Assembly: GCA_028564675.1 (NCBI GenBank)
Contig: JAOVVO010000022.1
Coordinates: 124,001-188,000 of the forward strand
Source: Onchocerca lupi
Taxonomy: Eukaryota > Nematoda > Chromadorea > Rhabditida > Onchocercidae
Length of the DNA stretch: 64,000 bases
Direction: 5' to 3'
The stretch's first letter is position 1, and the number at the start of each line of letters is the position of its first letter. The notes below the pieces were generated by a model. The model ran no database searches, was not told the DNA's origin, and saw only the letters and a list, made by a program, of their open reading frames with translations. The position numbers and the translations under genes were made by a program. Shown in pieces: positions 13,501-23,848 of this stretch.

Positions 13501-13911
13501 TCTTTCTGGATGTCATACTTCGAGTTATTGGTATTTACGGTAAGTTGATAAAATTATTCAAATAACTGATAAAACTACTCAAATACGATTAGATAAAGAT
13601 ATATCATATCAAAATTCATATCTATAATGAAAGAATTGTGGCATATAAAATGATCAATTTATATTTCAGGTAGTTTCGGCAAAAACCCTGTTGAAATGGA
13701 AGAACAATGTGAGAGTGCAATGCAAGTATTGTTTCATTTAACAAAAGTGAACTCTCTTTTCAACTTATTTCTTCATTATAATCGTAATTCTGCAATTCGG
13801 GAATCTATTTTGAACGTTATTCGCATATTTTATTCTCGCAATTTTTTTTTTTTTCATTCAAAAAATTTAAAATTTCAATCTGAAATTTATCTATTCTTCG
13901 TTTCAAGATAG
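10589..13911 (+). pseudogene. Nematode serpentine (7TM) receptor, probable pseudogene with one in-frame stop
   Basis: Rhodopsin-like nematode chemoreceptor of the Srsx/Srx kind; exact family not certain. Exons 10589-10660, 11002-11143, 12508-12746, 12900-13130, 13434-13539 and 13670-13911 join with consistent phase. TM1 is around FGFLSSICNVILTIAVL. TM2 begins at IICALSIADFLE. TM3 is NFATSFMLLTITFDRLISV, where FDRL takes the place of the DRY motif and is followed by IFPLKY. TM5 is around SILSVVFYIPAVFII. TM6 starts after MDRQRRAQMRMTI. TM7 ends KVNSLFNLFLHYNR, in place of NPxxY, followed by a short tail. The only defect is TAA at 11104-11106, between TM1 and TM2 in exon 2; homology continues in frame on both sides. 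It could be a young pseudogene, a null allele or an assembly error. An ATTATAG 8 nt before the ATG could be a trans-splice acceptor. Confidence 0.75.
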
Positions 13912-16559
13912 TTAAATAGCTTCATGTGATTAATTTTTTTTTCTTTTTTTTCAAAAGAATGCAGTCACTTGTGATAAGTTTATTTCTTCTTATGGATATA
14001 ATTTCACAGTTAATGAAGTGTCTCAGCAGTCGTTAACTTGAATTCATTTTTCACAGCTAATTTTGATTTCATGATAATGCAAAATTTGCAGATAAAATGA
14101 TAAAACGAAATAAAATGAAAAACTTTTTTTTGCAGATTTATCATTTTTTGAATTATTATTATATATCATTAATTAAAATACTGAAAATTTTGAAGAGATT
14201 TCAAGAAAGAGAAGCACAAAAGTGTCACTAAAAGGACTAATGATGACGATAAAAATCCTCTTATCCGTTGTTATAAAGAAAATGAAAGAGAAAATCGAGA
14301 AGTTTCAATTGCACAGATAATGCTAGAAAAGTTAGGACAGCGGTATTTTAATTTATAAACCATAAAAATTAAAAAAAAGACTTTCAAATAAGTTTGAAAA
14401 AAAACTTTTTTCAACAAAAAACTTTGTTTATGAAGTCAATTTTTCTTATTTTCAAAGTTATATTAACTTTTCTTCTTGCAAGATATTATATTGCTTTGGA
14501 CTAACATTAGATTTTCTGTTAATTGAATTAATGCCAAAAAAGATAGTTGTATGCAAATGAATTTTCTATTCAATATTGACCCATATTCAAAAATTTGAAA
14601 GATCGAAGAGTTTCCATGTTGAAACTTTACAGCGAAGTGTACCGTAGTCGTAGGCTTGTCATGAATGAATACTGGATTTCGACAAAATATTCGGGAATTA
14701 CCGAAACGACCTTCAAATCGCTATCGATTTTGACGAAATTTCATAGTTCTTAATATATATATGATTAATATTGCCATGCTATTCTAATTTGTTGATTTGG
14801 ATGAATTTCAATTGTTTTATTTTGCTGATTTCAGTCAATTTGATCGCTTCATTACTGCATTAGAAATTCATAAATTACACGAAAATCTGAGTGAGAAACT
14901 CTGTATTAACCATGTTTCGAAGTTGGTTAAATTTTCAAAATTCTCAATAATGTTTGACTGCTTTCTTTTTGCTATATGGAAAATGAAATTTATTTCAAAT
15001 TATAATTAGACTATCGCATTTATGATAATTTTCAGAGTTAATTTTGTCAAGTCTCATAAGAAACCGTATGAGTTAGCGCAATATTCAACATCTCAAACTA
15101 CATTAAAAAATCACAAAATTTAGATTTAATTGTTTTTATTTTGCCTTCACGTTATTGGTCAGTCAAATACAATATTTGATTATCTTAAAAAAAAAAAAAA
15201 AAAAAAAAAGAACTTAAGTTCAATAAAATTTCATTTCTGAATGCTATCAATAACTTTCAGATTCGGAAATTCCACTGCTATTATGTTTGAAATAGTTGCA
15301 ATTTTTTGAAATTTGCAAAAAAGAATTCAGATGAATAGATGAGAAATGATTGGTTGAGAACCGGAAAAATTATCCAAACAGCGATCTTCTCTTTTGTTGC
15401 ATTTTTGTATGACAAAGTGTTGACATAATTAAACCTCATATCAGCCGTGACAGTAACGTGTTAACTGTTAAAAGCAGTCAGCAACTTTTGCCTTAAAATA
15501 TATTAATATCCATTTAGAAAAAGAAATGATTGTATTATCAATGACTACTTACTATCATAAATTTGAAAAATTATCTGAGAATTTTGAAAAACAATAGCCA
15601 TGTATGTTCTTGATTGTTGACTGAATATGCTTTATTTCCTAAATTCATTTCTAATCAATTCGAATTTCGTTCAGAAGTTTTATTTCGTAATTTCTATTAA
15701 CCATATTTCAAGCATTTCACACTTTCTTTGTTAGCCAATTTTTCAGATATGTTCGATTTTGTTTGAAGCGATAAACAAGTCGTAAAAATTCAACATTTAT
15801 GTCAATTAGACTAATTAAAATCGAGTGAGGAATTTATGTCAAACGCAGTTGCTATTGCAACCAGCAGAAAAGCTTTGAATTCATTGTATAACTGATAGAT
15901 ACAAATGTTAAATTTTTTCATCTGCTGCATAATTTATTAAACAAAGCATTTTCATTACTACTGTCCATTTCTGCGAGAAAACACATGGAATAAAAGGCTC
16001 GGTGAATCGATTATATAAAACGAATTTTTATTTTTTTTTTATCGCCTTATAATTTAAAGCATAAAATTCTTGCATTAAATTAGAATTTAATAATGTTGAA
16101 AAAACGAGCATTACAGGAAATTGATATTTATCTTCTTTTTTGACTACATAATTTTGTTTAATGAGCGAATAATGTGTCGCAGCAAGAATGAAATGAATTA
16201 GTTTTGAAATTTTCAAGTCTGATTTGTTGCAGTTATGATTCATTGATTCATGATACCGTAGTCCTGCAATTAGTTTGCAGAACTAAGGTATACATGCGTC
16301 AACAATTCAAACCTAAAAATTTCATTTTTTTTTCCTAAGACAAACAAGTAAGAGACTCTTGAAATGAAGGATAAGTGAAATCAGCTGGAAGAATATTTCG
16401 ATATATAACAATTATTCTATCAAATGATTATAAAAAAAAGTTCATTTGGTTTGCAAATGCATGTTCCGGTAACCTTTGATGCTGAACTTTTAAATTCAAA
16501 TAACACTTGCTGGATAACTTATCGAAAATCATAAATTTGGCTTTCTTTTGCGATATTTT
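13912..16559. other. Intergenic region, no gene seen
   Basis: AT-rich sequence between the receptor gene and its decayed exon copy. It contains a 23-base A tract at 15187-15209. Short open frames (14797-15009; 16028-16243 on minus) show no domain or splice context. Confidence 0.6.
15187..15209. repeat. Poly(A) tract, 23 bases
   Basis: Uninterrupted A run on the plus strand, not near any modelled gene end. Confidence 0.95.
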
Positions 16560-16850
16560 CATATGTGCCATAGATGAGTTGATAAATTTAAAATAATGTT
16601 CAAATATGAATAGCTATAAATATATATATTTATCATAATTCATGGCAGAAACGAAAGAGTTGTGTCGTATAAAATAACTAATTCATATTTTACAAAAATT
16701 AACTTTGATGATCAGGCCGTCTAAACGAAAAACAGTCAAAGTAAAAAATAGTGCGAGAGTGTAATGCAAAAATTGTTTTATTTAGCAAAAATAAATTCGG
16801 TCATCAATTTATCTAATCATTATCATTTTTCTATTTTTTATCTTAACCAC
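16560..16850 (+). pseudogene. Decayed copy of the receptor's last intron and terminal exon
   Basis: Matches 13530-13800 of the receptor gene, including the intron: a GAGTTGATAAA block, a GAAAGA(A/G)TTGTG(G/T)C block followed by ATAAAAT, then the exon block GTGCGAGAGTGTAATGCAAA, corresponding to GTGAGAGTGCAATGCAAG in the parent. Translated, FYLAKINSVINL parallels FHLTKVNSLFNL. The acceptor has decayed to TTTACAAAAA and no upstream exons were found, so it cannot be expressed as a receptor. Because intron sequence is included, it arose by DNA duplication, not by retrotransposition. Confidence 0.65.
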
Positions 16851-19800
16851 GGAAATAATTTCATTTTAATGAAATATTTTAATGGAATCGGAAATATAAA
16901 CTGCGAATTGAAAGTTTTATTTTCAAAAATTATGCAAACTTTTCCATATCCATACACGAATATTAATTTCATCATAGATTAATTTCGTGAATAAATTTCG
17001 AAAGTCATTTATAAGTGGAACAGCTAGAGCTATGATTTTTGCAGTTTCTACGGTAAGTTAAAAATCACTATCAAAACTTTTCAAAAAGATTAAAAAAAAA
17101 AAGCCCGAATTTCGAATCCAATACACTCATATCAACTAGAATGACAAAGCATTACCAGAAATGGACCGAAGAGTGAGTAATGAATGGCACAAATTTCATG
17201 TTATCATACAGTAACCGATAAATTTCCGTATTTCAGTTTTTATGAGTCAGTGAGATGCGTCATTGTTGGGGCTCCCATGTACAATGCTCGACTTTCTTTG
17301 TCAGAGAAGTTGCTTTTATAAATTAAAAGTCAGGAAGATTTGTATAAGAAGACTATATTTAGCAGTATTAATTGAGGACAGAATTGAACTTACATGGCCA
17401 ATCCATTAAACTGAAACGAGGCATGCACTGCTTTTCTGAGTCTTCAAAAATGCTCCTTTGACCTTGACTTTAATAATAATTGATTTCGAATTTCACTTGT
17501 CTATAATTATCAAATACCCTTTTATATTTACAAAAACAACTTTTCCTCGCTATATTTATGTAATATACATATAAAAATTTTATTTTAGAAATTTTATTTA
17601 TAGCAATTAATTATAAATTACTGATTCAGGGAGTGTATTCGTAACAGAATTATTGATCAAGATTTATTACTAATTGAGTTATAGTTATAAAGATACTTAC
17701 TTGCAAATTTGTTTTATCAAATGATGAAGATGATTTTCAGTTTTAATAATTTAATGAACAAAAAATTTTTTCTTCTCTTTGAAATTCCATTAATTTGGTC
17801 AGAATTAAAATCATTTTCATTTATTTTCCGAACTTAATTCGAAGAAAAAATTTAAGCGAAACAAAATGGATTTGAAAAATATTACACCTGCCTTGAATTC
17901 ATCATTCAAAAATGTTTTTTAAAAAGCTACTACAATTTTGCAATGAAATCATGAAGTTGCTCGAATATTGATATAAAAATTATGTCTTCCTGATCTTTTC
18001 TCAGTAAATTGGGTTATAATTTTATGGGCACTCATATTTTCTACATGTATTGAAATAAAGGTTTCTTTTTTCAGTACTTTTCAAAAAAATTTTCATCTTT
18101 TCCAAAAAGATTTTTTTTTTCGAAAAAGAAAAACCCTGCTCCAAAATCCCATGATTGAAAAAATTCATTACTCCAAATTTTTTAAAAATTTCAAGTTATT
18201 TACACTTCGTTCTTTCTAGGAAAAGCGAAGCATAGTACCTCAGGTATTTCATCTCAATCTTTATAATTTCATATGTTTTCAAATTTGCCCATTTTTCAAT
18301 TAGTATTATATATTTAACAATGATCACAAAGTAGTTTAAGTGATTATGTTAGAAATGTTGATTTGTATAACGAAATTTGTTGAGATATCAAAATTTTTAA
18401 TTGCGATTCAACTTAAATCCATGGTAAAGTGTTTCTAGTAGTGAATTTGACTTATCTAAAAGAGATGTACGACATTACTCTTACTGTAAAATATTCCTTA
18501 AAGAAAATTTAGGCATTCGAGATAAACACAAAAAGAGTACGCATAGTAATTTAAATTAAATTTTAAAAAAATGAGAATTTTAATTAGCAAGAAGAGAATT
18601 TTGATTTGATCATTAATCGCATTCGTTTACAGAATAAAATAATGAATAAGTAATATAAGCTGCTTGCTGAAGTACTTCTTTACCAATGCTAAACAGTCCC
18701 TCTCTTTGACTAGAATTGTCAAACTTTCGAAAATAATGGAAAAATCAAGTATATAAATAACAGCATATTTTCTACTTTTGACAATTTATAACTGATATTA
18801 TTTCAAAAAATTGAAATATTTCTAGAACTATGATATCATACATTATTTTATCTCAATTTCACCAGTTTGTTCTTTTGTATATGGAAGAATTGATAAGCAT
18901 CCGATGAAAAGCATCAGTATTTTGGGTGGATGCAATTGATAAGAGTTTTACCAGCACGAACAGCAGAAGTTTACAAATTAAATAAAAATGTAAAAGTGAA
19001 ATTTCCTAGTTCTGATCATTGATTTTCGAATGTCTGATTTTTTGTTAAATTTTTTCATCTCTACTGTTTGGAATAATTGTTATGATGAGAATGTTGTTGA
19101 TGGTTTCCGTCTCAAATGCATTGAAATGAGCCGTTCATTACTGTTTTAGATGAAATGTTACGGTTTAATCAAAATGTCATGATATCAAATATAATCATTC
19201 TTCCATATTCGATATCACTGCTCGAAAAAGAAACAGGAAATCATCCATTCCATAGTTTTTCCATTAAAGTGCAATAATTTTGAAGTTTCTCGGCATGAGA
19301 ATTTCATCGTTTCAACTGGAACTGAAATTCTTCTCCATTCAGAGTAAAAGTATTCTTTTCGCTTTTGACAACAAATTATTATCCAAACAAACAAGCATTC
19401 ATTTTGTCGGTCAGTTGCCACAGGAAAGATGGGAGAAGAGTCGAGCGAGTCAAGATGTGGAGTTATCGGAAGCATTTGAGAATTATGACTCGAACAACTG
19501 TTGGCAAGCAATAAACGATTCACGAACTTCACACAACACTAACGAGCGACAAATTGCCTCGACGATGGTGTGAATTGTAAATTATTCCTCGCTGTTTGAC
19601 CCCTTTTGCCCCCTTCAGTTCCCGCATATCCAAATAAATTTCACTTGAAAATTAAAAGCATGGCAATATATCGTTCGCAAAGTTTAGTTATGCTCTGGCA
19701 GTCACCAGTTTCAAGAGATATCACAATATATGGATTCTGAAATTATTTTGAAGATCTAAAGAATTTAGCTTCTCTGTATCGGATGAAAAGTTTAATTGGA

Positions 19801-20917
19801 GACGACCGTATAAATGTTAACATTTGTATCACCCTCGAATTCATCCGGATTTTGCGAATTTTGCTTGAAATGGTAGTCTTAATATGAAAAAATTGACATT
19901 ATCAAAGACTGAGCGGAGTAAAAGTTCATTAAGTTCATAATATCAAACGTAAATCAAGAAATATTATCACTGTGTGCTAATTTCGGGTCCATGAGATATA
20001 TCAGAAATATCAGGGCATTGAAGGCCATAAATTGAAGTTTTTCGTAAAATTTTATAAATTACATACTAAACAAAGCTTAGAAAAGTCCCCCTCTCCGTAC
20101 AACTTTCTCTTATATTAAAGCATAAAAAATGAAATATGAATGTGATGTTTGTATTAGTGACCATTAAAGTCAGTGATAAATTCTAGTGATAATAATGTTA
20201 GTTTTGCGGCTTAAGCATCGAACAAGTTCTGTAAGAGAAGGTATTAGCGGCGAGATCGAAAAGAAGTGGCGGCATCGTTTGTCCTTTTGCCATAATGAGA
20301 ACAATGTTGTTTGTTCCTGAATCAAAAAAGGCGCAGAACAATATGTCAAACTTCTATTCTTGTTTTCTGCTTTATCAGTCAGCATATATCGACGAGAAAG
20401 AATGGTAGCAGTAAAGACAGCTGACACGCTATGAGAACGATACACTTTGTTTATCAGTTAATCCTGTAGTTTCATGATATTCTGTTAAAAAATTGCATCA
20501 GGAAATGTTGAATGATAAAAGTGCTTTATCAGTGATAGGATACATTCGATGAGATAATAACACAAGGTTGCATCTTCTTGAGAAGTCCGCTAAAACAAAT
20601 CATCACGATGATGCTAAACTTGAGCCATGAACTTACTGCTGTTATATTTTCTAAAAATATTAGTTGTAAAATAGTTTTTCAACATAATCGCCCTTTACAA
20701 TCAATCATTATTCTCAAATTATTGTTGAAAAACTTATTTCCTACAAATATGAAACAGTAAAGTTTGGTGAAAAAAATTATAATTCGCAGCTTTCATACGA
20801 ATAATATCCAATCGTCTTTGAACATTTTGTCCATCATCAATTGTTTCTCTGATTTAAATATTACCTATTTCACAATGCAAATGTTGCTGATAGACACAAT
20901 AGCTGCTAAGCCAATCA

Positions 20918-20948
20918 AGTCAGGTGTTGATCTTGTTAACACCTGACT
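20918..20948. repeat. Inverted repeat, 11-bp perfect arms, 9-nt loop
   Basis: Arms AGTCAGGTGTT (20918-20928) and AACACCTGACT (20938-20948) around GATCTTGTT. The arms contain CAGGTG and CACCTG E-box cores in opposite orientation. Confidence 0.9.
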
Positions 20949-22258
20949 AATTGCCTAAAAGATAGCATTTTCGCTACTCTTTGATGTGATCCCAAAACAT
21001 TGCTGCAAAACTTTACGGTAAAGAAATACCAATAAAACTGAGATGTAGTGTGCAATAAAACCAAAGATCTATGTCGATCATCATGATCATGGTGTCAAAA
21101 AAAATGAATTATGCAAAATCAAACTTTCTTTCAAATAATCATCGACAAATGTATCCCAAATTCTCGCATTCGATTGAGAGAATGTTTGAATCAATTGAAT
21201 GTTAGATAAATAATTAAATAATTCTAATCTTAGAGGCAGAACATGGATAGAAAGAATAACGGAGATGGTTTTTTAATAGCATTGCTTAAGAATGCTTAAT
21301 GTAATAAAGGATGAATTCTAGTTCGACAGATTTTTAGCAAAGTTTTTCTACTTTAAACAAATAGAAATGTTTATGAATTTAAGTTAAACAATGTAGAAAG
21401 GAGATTTTAATGATCATTTGATTTGGCATTCGATAAGACATAAATATACATAACATAACACGTGGGAAAAGCAACCGTAGAGCAAAAGGATGCTCTCCGG
21501 CTGTTGATTTTTTCTGAAAAGATTTTCTTCAGAATGTTAAATTTCAAAATTTTCAAGATGACACTTTCAATTCCTCCAAAAAAGGAAATGCAAACTTGTT
21601 TTGCAAATTGAATTTCAAATATCAGAGGTTAATAATAATTTGTTTATTCATAGGGATATCTCAATAGATTACAAACAAGATTTGAAACAAAATTTAATAA
21701 TTATTTCATAAGGAGAGAGTTAATTAAAGTTAATCAACTATCCTTTACATTTGTTGTATACAAATATTTCAATTTTGTGAACGATTACTTGATAAATTAA
21801 TTAAGAATTTGTGTAAATTGCTAGTTGAATGAGAAAGGATTTTTTGAAAGAGATAGAGAAGTAAACAATTTTTGTTATTATGTCACATTAAATCAGATAC
21901 AATCGTTGATCATCGTTTCACAAGTATTAATTCTCGCACTCACCAAATTTAATTACTGCGTATCTAAACTTCTTCTTGGAAACAGGTTTTAATCTTTATT
22001 TGAGTCACTATCAAGAAAGCATTAAAAAAGGTCATTTAATTAAATTTTTAGGCATTTTTCAAATTTCACATTAATCATGTTAACATTTATCTAAATAAAA
22101 ACAAACATATAAGTAAACATCTACGTCGAAACACTTCGCCGACTTTTAAGCTTTGTTGTAAAATTATATTTCAATATCTGTTTATTAGAGTGAACAGAAT
22201 TGCCATCATATATTGATATGTTTCATTGTAATAGTTTGTTCATTTTTTAATCAAATAA

Positions 22259-22286
22259 GGAGAGAGAAAGAGAGAGAAAGAGAGAA
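22259..22286. repeat. GA-rich simple repeat
   Basis: Interrupted (GAGA)n/GAAAG tract on the plus strand. Confidence 0.9.
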
Positions 22287-22429
22287 TTTCATGAATGGAA
22301 GAAGTCCTGAAATTATTCTGGTTGAAGATACTAATCTGCTGAAATCTAATAATTGGAAAATATCAAAAATGGTAATTTGCATTTGATTGCAAAACAAATA
22401 AACGATGTTTCTTATGACCTTCAACAAAT

Positions 22430-22693
22430 TTATCCAACAATAAGATGATCAATGACCAGAAGCTGTTCAACATTGAGCTTCAGTCTGAAGCACAACTGTG
22501 AAAGCAATGATTCTCCAGGAAATGATGGATCGTAATTTATTGGAGAAAAGGAAGAGTTAGGGAGAAATGGCTGATAGTGATTGGCAGCTGGGATGAAATC
22601 ATTCAAAGAACGAAATGTACTGGAGGTATGGATCAGTGTGCTGGATGATGCAGGCAGCTCTACAGATCGAAGATGTTCGTTCTTCAAGGACTA
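22430..22693 (-). CDS. Possible terminal exon, unknown protein
   Basis: Hypothetical. On the minus strand an ATCAATAG acceptor-like site at 22694 opens an 87-codon frame that ends in TAA at 22430-22432. The peptide is Ser/Pro/Leu-rich (for example SFSPINYDPSFPG, then LKLNVEQLLVIDH) and the DNA is visibly less AT-rich than its flanks. It lies 1.2 kb downstream of the unc-130 stop on the same strand, so it could be an alternative last exon of unc-130, the end of an unrelated gene, or chance. No upstream exon was found and no family recognised. Confidence 0.25.
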
Positions 22694-23784
22694 TTGATTT
22701 TTTGGATAAAGAAAGCGATAATTCTATTAAATTTGCTTCTAAGACAACAATCGAATTCTCTGATTTGTGACTTTTTTCTTGCACTTTGATTCAAAAATTG
22801 TCACCCTTATTAGAATAATAGGTTCAGTGACAATAGATAAACAAGCGAACAATTAAATGAACAAGTGAACAAGGAGAGAATAAATAATAAAAGCACGAAG
22901 TGGTTGTACTCATTCTAATACTTGATCTAGATGAGTATATTTTCATAATAGAAGATATAGATAAAAGTTTAAGTTTGTGTGCTTTTTTTGTTGAAATGCT
23001 TCGAACCACAAAATAATGACCCTATTAATCGAATATGTTCTAGAGGTCAAATGAAAGAAGTAACTCTGTGACAGTACAAAGGAGTTCACACGACACATAT
23101 TCATCGATTCTTAGCAATTTTCAGCATCGGCAGAATTTGCTTATCACGAATATTTGAATATAGTGAGGAAACAAACGGAAAGTAAATTTTTTTTAATGAG
23201 CGAAGATTATAAAACATGACTGTTCTCTGTCCATAGTTCGATAAGATCGACGGATGATTTTCGATTCATATTTCATATTTGAACTCACTTGATAGGTAAA
23301 CTGAAATCAAGCATGATATGATAAAAGCAAAGGGATGATTCAGTTGGAAGCATCTCAGAATCGTGCATATAAGCCTTTTCAAACGTTGAAAAATTACTAA
23401 GTTGTCAGTGTTATACAGAAACGTTTGACAAAAATTTTATTTTACACGCACTTTTATTAAATCTGAAAATGAAGTTCTTGAAGATAAATGAGGTTTCTAG
23501 AAAACTGAATCAATTTTTTCATCATTTTCAATTTTTTTTTCATCAGTCAATTTTTTTATCAATTTCTAGAATATCAATCGGATTCAATTTTCTAGAATCT
23601 AACAATCAACCAAAATGGATTTAAACTAATCCCGAATGCTTCATATAGATTCCTGGATCACTAGACTAATCAAGACTAAAAATGAGCAACAATAAGTGAA
23701 CAACAAACATTACACATTAATCAAAAGAAAAAAGCCCTGGTAAGTGTACATTTGATGAGATACATTTCAAAAATTGATTTCGAC

Positions 23785-23790
23785 TTTATT
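23785..23790 (-). terminator. Poly(A) signal of unc-130
   Basis: AATAAA on the minus strand, 58 nt after the unc-130 stop codon, a typical nematode spacing. Confidence 0.6.
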
Positions 23791-23796
23791 ATAATA

Positions 23797-23825
23797 CATA
23801 CATATATTTATATATATATATATAG
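23797..23825. repeat. (TA)n / ATAC simple repeat
   Basis: ATACATACATATATTTATA followed by a TA run, in the unc-130 3' flank. Confidence 0.85.
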
Positions 23826-23848
23826 ATATCATGCTATCTTATCATATC

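Larger units (their letters stand above)
16851..22429. other. Gene-poor region, 5.6 kb
   Basis: No gene supported. Two stretches are less AT-rich than their surroundings (about 19.25-19.6 kb and 20.19-20.45 kb) and have open frames on both strands, but none has a recognisable domain or convincing splice sites. A perfect 11-bp inverted repeat lies at 20918-20948 and a GA-rich tract at 22259-22286. Confidence 0.5.
22694..23848. other. Region downstream of unc-130
   Basis: No gene seen. It includes the unc-130 3' UTR and a (TA)n-rich stretch at 23797-23825. Confidence 0.55.
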
